From Yponomeuta sedellus (Eukaryota; Arthropoda; Insecta; Lepidoptera; Yponomeutidae), in NCBI GenBank assembly GCA_934045075.1, contig OW203749.1, positions 4,926,804 through 4,990,803 on the forward strand: 64,000 nt of DNA. Reading direction: 5' to 3'. Below are positions 32,501 through 44,500 of the stretch, piece after piece (within the stretch, counting starts at the first letter, position 1; each line of letters opens with the position of its first letter). Both the position numbers and the translations under genes were made by a program. The notes beneath the pieces are model-generated. The model was not told the origin of the DNA, did not search any database, and saw nothing but the letters and a program-made list of their open reading frames with translations.

Positions 32501-35500
32501 CCAAACCAAGAAAAAACCAAAAAAAGGATAATATCTGCAAAAAAACAGTATAAAACTTGGTACAGTCTATTTATTCTTGCTTGTCCAATTTACTAAACAA
32601 GATTCTACACTTAAACTGTGACTTTTTAGTCCAAAACTGCCATATTTCCATAAATGAAGTAACCTGGAACACTCTTTTAGATAACACGCTGCCAATTTTA
32701 TAAACATAGTTCATGATAGTTCATGAATTTGCGACAAAATGTCTAGTTTAGGCATCTAATCTCAATTTTGAGGTTAGAATCTTGTTTACTAAATTGGACA
32801 AGTAAGAACAAATAGACTGTAATTTGGTATCTGTAGCAATTTTATCGAAAACGGCCAGGAGTGGTCGAATCTATAATGACGTCAGAGATCACAGAACACG
32901 ATCCGAGAACCTGCGAGATTGACGCCGTTTGTTTACTGACAAGTAAGACGTCACTAATTCCTGTTCGACGCCATATTGCCCAAAAGCGTTTCGGCGGCGT
33001 TTGTTTACTGACCAGTGACGACACTAAATCCTGTTCGCCGCCATATTGCCCAAAAGCGTTTCGGCGGCTTATTCAAAAAGTAAATTAGTATTTGATTTAT
33101 TTATAATATTTAGACGAAATATAAAAAAAAATATCACTTTCTGAGCACTTATTAAACACCAACGCGAAAGGCTGAGTTGGTTTTCAGAAACCTGTCAAAT
33201 AGCCAATTCGGATGCAAAGGGCAAATGTACAGTCTATTGATCTTTACTTTTGCCAATTTTAACAAGATTCAACCGGTAAAGTATGACTTTTTAGTAGTAA
33301 CGAGTACAATCGTGATTATTTTTTAGGTAAAACGTAATTGCCTTATTTCCCGACGTTTCGGCAGCGTTACAGTTCCCGTGGTCACGGGTGGACTGAAGTG
33401 GCGAGTGCAATCAATTATTGTGAGTCACTTTTAATTTTTCGCAGCTGGCGGACACACAACACTCATTACGTCCACGGACAGGTCCGGTGATAAGGGGCGT
33501 TATTTGTACTTACTTAGGACTGGACTCCAGGTAGTACTTGAAAGCTTGTGTTTTCAATTGCTTCCCAAACGTCGGTAAAAAAGGTACAGTGCTACACAAG
33601 AAATAAGTCTCGCGGATGTACCTGCGCAGATGACCAAATTTTGGATGTGCGGCAAGTTGATCGACCAATCAGATAGTTTCATTTTATGGCAGGCCGCGCG
33701 CCTTTGTTGCTATTGATTGATTCAACGTCATCGATGCAGGTGACTATTAGTTCGGCAATATTAGCGTGAGTGAAATAGGTAGCGCTACTGCGGCAATAAA
33801 TTCTGCACCGTATCGGTTAAAGATCATGTTGAATGTAGGTACTTATAGCTTCGGGTACGTTCGTTACACTTCTTCCCAGTCTGCGCGAACGTAGATTCCC
33901 GAAGGGACTTTTACGATGTGTAGTACTGTAATTACATTTTACCTAACAAATAATCCCTATTAGACCCGTTTAATAAATCCATATAACTATGTATGAGTAT
34001 CGCGAATAATTAAGAAATACTGACTTTTTAGTCGATAACTGCCATATTCCCATAAATACAGAAACCTGGGACACTATTTTAGATACCACGCTGCTAAATT
34101 TATAAAAAAGTCCATGAATTTCTATTTTTGGCACGAAATGCGAATTTTGAGGTTAGAATCTTTTTACTAAATTGGCCAAGAAAGAATATAGAATATAGCT
34201 TTTAGAATATATCTCGGGTTCTAGAGTAGGCTTCGGTTTTTGCTGACAGCACACGAGTGTAATACTACTTACTGCTCTGTTTAAAACTTTTCTCCACTAT
34301 TTAAAAAAGTTATGTAAAGTTATGTTATTATCAGTAAAGTTATTATCTTATTATCATAATAGTTCCGATATTTCTATTACACGAATATAAAAGGCTTCTG
34401 TTTTCGCCAATTTTCGCCGCTTTTCGTACTGATGATCGAGTTCTTATTTCAAAATTAAATGTCATACTAGTTCCGATGTTCATTTCTATTACACGAATAT
34501 ATCCGATTCTATCCAATAGTAGCCGAGGTATATTCTAAAAGCTAACAAACTATAAGTTAAATTTGAAATGTCAATTTTGAGGTTAGACTCTTGTTTACTA
34601 AATTGGCCAAGTAAGAATAAATAGAAAGTAACGGTCTCGCTTACCGTCACCCTGTACGCGGGAGATGATCGTCACGTCGGAAGTGGTGAATCCGTGGGCC
34701 GAGGCCAGGTGAGATACGGCGTTGCTGCGCAGAAGGAACACCTTGCCGCATACTGGGCAGACGTGCACTCTTCTAGAGTTGCCAAAAATTCGACGTTTCC
34801 TCTTTTCGGCAGCGAACTTTCGCCTGCACAAGAAGCACTGCGGGGGAGACACGTCACGTCACGTTTCCACGCAGATATTTACAGGAAGAGGAAAGGCGCA
34901 CAACGGTGGTAGCTCAGTGGGTAAGTTATATTAAGTCTTATTATACCAGTGCGGGCACGTACAAGTGACTTTGTTTAATATCAAAGTTACGTACATTTGA
35001 GAATTTGTAGTCGCAATACCACACGCTAACGGCGAAGGAAAACATCGTGAGGAAACCCGCGGCTTGGTTGGCTCCGCACGTATTGACTAGTCTTTCCTGT
35101 GGGCTAGGCCGACTAAGCTGTCAGGATGGTATAGGTGCTGGGCAAGCCTACACCTTAATTACATTCTTTTTAATGCACCAACCCGTGGTAAGGACAATAA
35201 AATTTTAAAAACCTATTTAGAACAAAAAAAAATCCACCCATGCCATTGTGATGCGGTGGCATCATTGTGATGTGATGATGCCACGGCATCAGTGAAATTT
35301 CGAACCTCTTTACAATATTCTCTGTCGCTGCCTGTACGTAATACAGAGAATATTGTAAAGAGGTTCGAAATTTTACTGATGCCGGTGAGTCGCCCATTAG
35401 CTCAGTTGGAAAGAGCGCTGGCACGGATAGCCAGAGGTCGCAGGTTCGAATCCCGCCATGGGTGGAATTTTTAGCCTCTAAATAGGTTTTTAAAATTGTC

Positions 35501-38500
35501 CTTAGCACGGATTAGTGCATAAAAAAGAATACAATTCGGTATAGAGTTAGCTGACACCCTGGATTAACAAAATAGGCTACGTTTAACTGCGGGATAATAT
35601 CTTATTCCCATGGGAAATTCAATAAACCGCGGGGCACAGCTAGTATGGACATATTAATACATTACTTAATATAAAGTACGTACTGTAAAAATGGTGTCCG
35701 AGCTATGGGAGGCCAGGTGCTGGTAGATACACTGCCGATTGTAGTATCCCCTGCCGCAGTGCTCGCAGACGTAGAGCCGCCTGCCTGTGTGCACTGTCCG
35801 CTTATAGTTCCAATCGCCAGCGGTGTCACTCCCCTGCGCCTTGACTTTGTCACTCTCCTGTGCCGCCTTGGTGCGGGGGCGCCGAGTCCCCTGCGCCAAA
35901 TCGAATAACAATACATCGAAGTTATATGTTAAATCGCGATTTGCTGCGTGGTGTCGGCCGAGAGGATAGCACCAACCCAACTCTTCCCGCGGGTGTCGTA
36001 AAAGGCGACTAAGGGACACAAACCGGGGGGTGGGCAGTAGCGCCCCCTGCAGTACAATTCCACCGAACTGCGATCCCCAACCCGCATGCCCGGCGTGGGG
36101 ATTATGGGCATTACCCCCTATGATAGCACAACGTGGCGCTTTTTATGGGAGGGCTATGTCCAGCAGTGGACTAATAAAGCCTGAAGAAGAAGAAGATATG
36201 ATGATAATTGGCCTTTTGCATCTACGTAATGAGATGATTTATACAGCGTCCAGTGGTATCCTCACTCACACTATATGGGTAAAGGGGCCCATCTCCGACG
36301 CTGTAGTGCCTGGCACATGATTTCATAGATGGTTTAGGCTTGCCCAGTACCTATACCATCCTGACAGCTTAGTCGGCCTAGCCCAGAGGAAAGACTAGTC
36401 AACACGTTCGGAGAGCCGCGGGTTTCCACGGGTTGTTTTAGTATATACAGCACTGCTGTGTGGTGTCGGCCTAGAGAACAACACCAAGCCAATTCTTCCC
36501 GCGGGTGTCGTAAAAGGCGACTAGGGGACACAAACCGGGGGGTGGGCAGCAGCGCCCCTGCCGTACAATTCCACTGAACTGCGATCCCCAACCCGCATGG
36601 CCAGCGTGGGGATTATGGGCATTACCCCCTATGATAGCACAACGTGGCGCTCTTTAGGGGAGCGCTATGTCCAGCAGTGGACTAGTATAGCCTGACGACG
36701 ACGACGATGAATCCCGATTAGACCTGTTTAACATAATATAGCCTGAAAAAGAAGAAGATACATAGTCATATTATGACTATGTATCTTCTTCTTTTTCAGG
36801 CTATATTATTCCACTGCTGGACATAGCCCTCCCCTAACGCAAGGTTGTGCCATCATTGGGGGGTAATACCCATAATCCCCACGCTGGGCATGCGGGTTGG
36901 GGATCATAACTATGTATGAGTATCGCGAATCATTAAGAAACAATACATGGATTGCCAATTGATCGACCACTCGACTGTTCATTACATCAAAAGCTTTATA
37001 AATCGAACGTTCAAAAGAGGAACGCTGTATTGCTGATTAAAAATGAGAAATTTTTAGTACTAAGAATTAATTTTTCAACAGCCAGACGGAAAGAACTTAC
37101 GAAGCCGAAGGCAGAGCCCGGCGAAGCGAGCACTAAAAGCTCTGACCCGGCAAGGTCGAAGGCCTAGCTCCGTTCAGGCCGAGGCCGAAGGCCGCGGCCG
37201 AGACAATTCAGGTTACCGCGCACAATTACCAGCTCATAGCCAAAAAGTTCAGGCCGAGGAAATGAACCACCCACGCGACATTTCCGAACAATAAGTGTCT
37301 AGCGAGGTCCCAGGCCGAGCGGCGCAGAGAGCCGGCGCACTTTTTTACTGAAACTATATTAGGTCGATATCAACCCTTGTATGTTCCCACTGCTGGGGCA
37401 TGGGTCTCTTCCTGCATCGCAGGAAGGTCAGGCCATACTCCACCACGGGGGCCAAGTCAGGATTGGTGGAAGATTTTAAGTGCCATGTGAGTTTCTAAAC
37501 AGCCAGTGTGAACTTAGCGCAAACTTCGTGAGCGGAATAAGCCGCAACAATTACGCGGTGAGTTCCATATTTAAAATTTAAAATGTCGACATAAATTGGC
37601 GGGATACTAATCTGTTATTAACTTATTATCTGTGACGGAATTAAAAAAAATAGGTAATATTCTTTTATGCTAAGATGTGACTATTAAAATGTGATTAACA
37701 CGGGTAAGAGAATCAATTCCTACTCGGAATATAGCCGCTCTCGTTGCGCTCGGGCGTCTAGATACCTCGGGAATTGATTCTTTCGACCCTTCTACTATTT
37801 CATTAGTGGCGTTAGTATGCCATATTGGGACCATGAAATAATAGTTTTTGTTGAACCAACGTACCAGCTGCGTATTGTGCATATTTTTCAAATGCCAGCG
37901 CAGGCTGCCCTCGTTGTGAAGCATGGCACCGCAGAGCTGGAATAAAAAACAATATATTGGCAACTCTAAAAGATGATACGTGATGTTTACAATAGAAGTT
38001 TGATTTTTGAACGCACCCATGACGGGCGGAACTACTTGACAGCTGTAATTTGAGCTGAAAAATTGACCTCTTGTTGGTTGTGAAACGTGTGATTTCCCAA
38101 AATTGTGTGGCAATTAGATTGCCAGGCTTATATCTTCGTGTGAAGTGCGAAACAAGTTCAGAGACGGATCCCAGTATTTTTGTTATCGGGCGACGGATCG
38201 CCCAAAATAATTCTCATTTGGTGAAAACGTGGTGCCGTGAAAGTGCACTGAAGGTAGGTAGCTTTCTGGGGAAATAGCTCTTGGGATAGACGGGGAGGAA
38301 GTCTAGGGATCCCCAGACCTTACAGTGCACCCATCCCGAACGGCGCCGGCTGCCAAGTCGAGAGGCGTCGACGAAGACAGACTATTTAAGTGCCTTGTTT
38401 TCTCATTAGTTTTTGAGTATTAGTATTTAGGCCAACGTGATCTTGGCAATACCGGAAGGTGAAACGAAGAGTGACGGCGTGTGAGTGGCGAAAGAAAAAG

Positions 38501-41500
38501 AAAATGGCGTTTTTCAGTGAAAATGTTTTAATCTGGAATTAAAAGGAAAAGTGTTTGGATTTAATAATAGTTTTAAAAACTTATTTAGAGGCTAAAAATT
38601 CCACCCATGTCGGAATTCGAACCCGTGACCTCTGGCTGTCCGTGCCAGCGCTCTTCCAACTGAATTAGCTCACGACGACGGGCGACTCATCGGCATCAGT
38701 GAAATTTCGAACCTCTTTACAATACTCTCTGTATTACGTACAGGCAGCGACGTACGTAATACAGAACTGGTGTCGGCCTAGAGAATTCTTCCCGCGGGTG
38801 TCGTAAAAGGCGACTAAGGGTCACAAACCGGGGGATGGGCAGCAGCGCCCCCTGCAGTAAATATAATTCCACCAAACTGCGATCCCCAACCCGCATGCCC
38901 AGCGTGGGTATTATGGGCATTACCCCCCAATGATGGCACAACCTTGCGCTATGGCGCTCATTAGGGGAGGGCTGTGTCTTGCAGTGGACTAGTATAGCCT
39001 GCCGACGAAATAATCAGCCCGTATTCGGCATCTGATCATCAGTATATCCGATTTCATAAAAATAAAAAATATATAACGAGCGGCATGTTTTACCTTTCTG
39101 CAACAAAGCTAACCAGTGGGGGCCTTTTGTTGAATAAATTAAATTAAATCAGCCTCATGATTTAGCCTCTAAATAGGTTTTTCAAAATTAAATCAGACCT
39201 ACTAGACTGAATTATTAGACAGCGCGAAAATTGGTAAGCGTCTAATACTCACATAGTTTTACAACAGAATGGTATAAGCACGACAACGGTTGTGATTTGC
39301 CTCAATTTGGTAGTCTACAAAGCAATAATAGTACAATCTTAAAAACCTATTTAGAGGCTAAAAATTCCACCCATGCCGGGACTAGAACCCGCGACCTCTG
39401 GCTAACAGTGCCAGCGTTCTCCCAACTGAGCTAATGGGCGACTTACCGGCATCATTGTCATCAACCTCGTTACAATACTCTCTGTATTACGTACAGGCAG
39501 CAATTTTTGGCTTAATTAATTTGCATCACTTGCAGCCCCGAGTAGGTACCTACCCCGGTGGTAGTTAGCCAGTGTCGGCTAGGTCTACCTCACGATGGGC
39601 TGGTTGAGAGAGCGGAATGGGAGGTGAAGTGAATGGACTTACTTGGTGATGGTGGATGATGGCTCGCTTTAGCTGTTGGGCAGATGATGAGCGGTGATGG
39701 ATGAGCTGATGCGTCCAGCGCACGGAGAACACTCCTGCACTGTTCACTTATAGTCTAATATTGTTCTTTGAGCTGATAAAGTTAATTAGTCACCAAATGT
39801 CTATCACTTCACGAGAATTCGAGCACTTATCACGCGCGTATGTCACCGTGCAAATGTGTGTGCAGATGGATGGATAAATTAGTAGCGAGCGGGCGGCACG
39901 AGCGACGGCACCGGAACGACCCAGAGTAATGAATGAATGACCACAGATTCATGATTACGTCGCGCGATCGATTCTCGCGCGAACACCCGGTTTTACATCA
40001 GAATGATATCGCTGTACATACATGATTATATTCGTTTTAATGCCCGTGGTGTGTACAATTACATTCCGGGGGTATAACCTGCGCAAATCAAATAGACTTC
40101 TCTCGCTAAGAAGATCGAATCGAGCGGGGCGCCGAGTCAAGTAGCACGGGTTATACCATTGCAATGCGATTGGTTACTAGACTACGGTTAGTGTGAATGA
40201 AATAACTCTATTGAACAACTATGCATTTTAGAGACTCTGCCCTCGGGAGCTCTACGCGTAAAGACACTATTAATTCGACTACCCGTACCAATGTCGTGCT
40301 GTCCGCAAGCAGCTTAAGACGAAGTTTACACGTTCAGTCTGGCGTCAGTTCAGTCCGTGACCTTGAGCACGCTCGGATTGATGCCAGACTGATAAAGCAT
40401 CAAAGTCTGGTCCATCAGTCCACTGAATAGACTATCAGTCCGCCGTCAGTCTAGCCAGACTGATGGAATTGACTGACTGAATGTGTAAACTTCGTCTTAA
40501 GCTCTTTCACTTAGCTTTTTTTTCTTTTATTTTGTAGTGCATCAATGAGTACTCACTTCGCAAACTATTTTCCGTCCCAAATGTAACGTACAGTGGGTCT
40601 GGAAGCATTTGAACGTTGCAGAGGTCGTACTGCAACGCCCGCATTTCCAGTCACCTATATGTTTGTTCGGATCGACGATACTCTCGTGAAGGAAGCGCAG
40701 CATATCGTGTTCTTTAAGTATCTCATACTTCGTTTGGGTATTTCTTCCTCTGCGTTTTGAAGTTAAATGTTGTTTCAAGTGTTGCTGAAACGACAAGAAT
40801 GATGCGCTCGTTTTTTTGCATTTCCATCCACCTTCGTGGGTATTAGGATCGAAGTTTGGCTGGGCGCATGCTGAGACGCAGGCGACGCAGCACAGTTCAG
40901 TACAGGGCAGGGCAGTTGAGGGAGACAAAGGCCCCAACCGCATGCTGACGATGACGCAACTACTCGCTCCATTCCTTGGAAATTCTCACCCATAATAACC
41001 CTTTCAACGTATTTTTTTAATAGTCTGGATGATTTAAATCATACAAACAAGGTTGACGTTCCATGTTTTACAAAATCTGCGCTGCGCTGTGCTGCGTCGC
41101 CTGCGTTTCAGTATACGCCCAGCCTTACTGTCGTCAAGAAAATGCAACATGTCTTGTTTTTTAATTAAGTCATACTTAGTTTGCGGTAGGGATTCAACCG
41201 TGGCTCTCTTTTTCCATGCTTACCTCGACCAGCTGAGTGCCGGCGTTGGATTTCTCAGTGTCCATGGTAGGTGCAGCTGCGAAGTTGGTATTTTTACTTC
41301 GTATTGGAGCGATCCACACTTCGGGTTTGTTGCGAGAAACGTTGCTCGACCCTTGTGCTAGAATATTTTTTATGTCTCCAGACGCAGCATCTTTTTTGGG
41401 CGGTTGAGTTTTGGGTGGTTGAGTGTCTGCAAAAAAATCGTCCCCTTCTTCCCAACTATAATTAAACATATCAATGTCTAAAGAAGAAAAAGGGACTTCT

Positions 41501-44500
41501 ATAGGTTTCGGATTGTCGGACGTTTTATTATTTACTAGCTTCTGACTTAAGTAACTGGTTGGTTCGAAGATTTCCATTCCTTTGTTTTGGTAAGTAAGAG
41601 TGTATGCTGCGTTGGCGCTAGTGGAAGCAATTTTGTTGCTGATGTGGTCATGAAGCTTTGTTACAGGATTTCTGAGTCGTGCGTGATCGTTTTTTTCTTC
41701 AAAATTGGCTAAAATTGTCGGAAACCCATTCTCGGTAGGGTCTCTTGGCTGTTTGCTATTTTCTAGAGCTGTACGTTTAGATTCTGCATCTTTGATAGAT
41801 TTGAGGTCACGACTATCATTAAGCCTTGTATTCTTCGATATTGCCAACAGATCTCTATGCGACAGAATTTTTTTGGACACCTTTTCATTTGTCTTTGAAG
41901 TGTTTGGATCTGTGTTAGTAATATTATTCTCCGTGTTTCGTTCATCCGCATCATATTTTGATTTATCTATGTCTGATGTAGAATTAACTTCAAACTCCAT
42001 CATTGAAACATCAACTTCAATTTTAATACTTGCCGGGCTCCTGTTACTATAATTATCTTCACCAAGGTCAAGTGACATATCATCTCGTAACTCGGTTGTA
42101 ACGTCATTTTTATGCTTCGAGGTAAAACCGTCGCCAGCACGTTCAACAGCTGATTTTTCCGTATCGTGGTCTCTTGTCACATTACCTTCAGCCGTATCTA
42201 TTTCTCCTACTTTTGGACTTTCGCTAGTTGGTAAAGTTGTTTCATCATATTCCTCAATTTCCACTTTTAACACTCTTAAGGGATAACCACCTTGGAGAGG
42301 GTCTACATCGACATCGCATTCTTTAGGTTTGCATAGTGTGTCATTCGGCAAAGATTCGCTCAGCAGTAATGTTTCGTCAGGCCCAGTAGTGCATGTAGTG
42401 TAAATATTTAGTCTCAAATCACTTGCTGCAATAGGCAAGAGGGGCTCCTTAAGCTCTATTGTTGGCACTTTTGGTAATTGATTGGTTACCACAAGGTTGC
42501 TATCTGTTGTCTTAGTCTTCAATATATTTGATTCGTTTGAGTCGTTATTTTGTTTTCTTAAATCATTCTGTATGATCTTATTTGAATGTGTAAGGTCCTT
42601 TGATGACAATTTTTTAATTTCATTCGAGCTTTCAGGCGTAACCACCTTTACGTCTGGGGGGTTATGTTTAATATCTACAGATTTCTTTTTTACTTGCCCA
42701 ATTTCCTGGTTTCGGACTGCGCCGAAGTGAGGTTTAGGACCGTACACGTCAGTTTTAGAATAGTATTTTTCTAGCCAAATAGCAGCTGCGTTGCTTTGCT
42801 GTCTTAGTTTGATGGCCGAGGCAAGCAGAAATGTGCAGCCGGAACACACGAACTGCGGCAGCTCATCTTTCATATTAATCTGAAAGAGAAAAGAGCTTTG
42901 TCGAGAAACTTAAGTGTAGGATTTGGTTTAGGTATCAGTAATGTGTCGTTGCACCCAGGCTGATTTATATTTGCACTTTTGATTGATTGTGCAACTAAAC
43001 TTAGTAGGTATGACATGAGGAACTACGAATGAAAAACTGACATTGATTAGGACTAGACGTAACTCCGGAATCTTAAAAGAGCTTTATAAAAGGGTCAACG
43101 GACTAGAGCACGCATAAGTCAAATTGTTTTTTTTTTTCCTAATATAGTTAGAATATTTTCGGGGCTTAATCGCGTAGACCATTGCTGAAAGAGTCAAGGA
43201 ACATATTGCACTGTCAAAAACCGCCAGGTAGAACAGTCAGCGATAGCGGAACATCTTTTTGAATCAGGATCAAACCACTGGATAGAATTGCACAAACCAT
43301 CGGTGCTTTCCAACGATCGCCATTATAATAGCCGAATTGTGCGTGAAGCGGTTGAAATTAAGAAACACAAAAATTTCAATCGGGAATGTGGTTTCAAACT
43401 GTCGCAAACGTGGGATCCGGTCATCAAGATGTGTTCGAGTGGAAAAAAGTCGCATGGCTGATTGAGGGTAGTCTGAAACCTCATCAGCCGAAGATGCGAA
43501 CGGGTGCCAGCCATCAGTCTTCTCGATACCACGATGACTGTAACGTCGTCGAAACGTCGAGGTAAAATAGCAATGAATTACTACGCCCCAAAATATTCTA
43601 ACTATGTGTACAAGTCGCGAAAGTTTAAAATATTTTTTCCTAATATTCGTATCATTGTTTCATGACAATTATTATGTTAGTAATAAGTTTTTCTTGAGCT
43701 TTAAATGTGCTTTAATTAGCTGGCCCTGGAATCGCACGAGAATGCACCAATGGAATCAATAGTTCTATTATCCAGGTCTATCTCTGCGCCAATGTGGCGT
43801 CGAAATCTAATGATTTCGACGCCACATTGGCGCAGAGATAGACCTGGATAAATCTAAAAAGCAATAAAATACCCTTACCTCCAATCCAGTAGCAAGTTTT
43901 AGTGTTTGACTTTTCGTATACTCTTTGAAGCCAAACAGCGGAGTCAATTTCTGATTGGAGAGACACAGTCGACACATCAGTCTAGGTGCTTCAACCCTGG
44001 ACGAAGTTACAGACGCTCCCCTGTTATTGGTTTCCGCTGCTGGTATTTGCTGCTGGTAGGGTATGCCTAATATTTCTAAAATTACCAACTCGATGTATGT
44101 GAAAACATCGGCTGCCACATACTCCGAAGACTGGGATGATTTCCGCACATTGTTCACTTTTATTCTGGTTTTTCGACACCAGGTAATCCAAACCTGATTG
44201 AAAAAATACCACTTTAAAGGCTCCTCATGTTAACAAAAAACCATTTTTGGTAATGAGGTAACAAATCAGGGTTTGCTTGTGCTGAGAATTGGAGATAAGC
44301 TTATCAATAAAAAACTACAGCCTTGTCTTTTCATACAAACTATTGGCAAAGCGTATTGGCAAAGTTCTGTTAAGATAGTGATTCCATCACACTTCACAAC
44401 ACATCATATCACATCACACTATCACACTAATTTTATAATGTTAAAAGTTTGTAAGTGTGTATGTTTGTTACTTCTTCACATCTAAGTGATTTTAATAAAA

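Noticed and set aside
37080..37330. Bacterial-type GC-rich transfer
   Set aside because: Only short GGCCGAAGGC repeats, no coding frame; similar GC-rich repeats occur in moth genomes.
41194..41223. Extension of gene B exon 4 to the stop beyond 41224
   Set aside because: The donor GAG|GTAAGC precedes it, and the extra sequence belongs to the frameshifted remnant.
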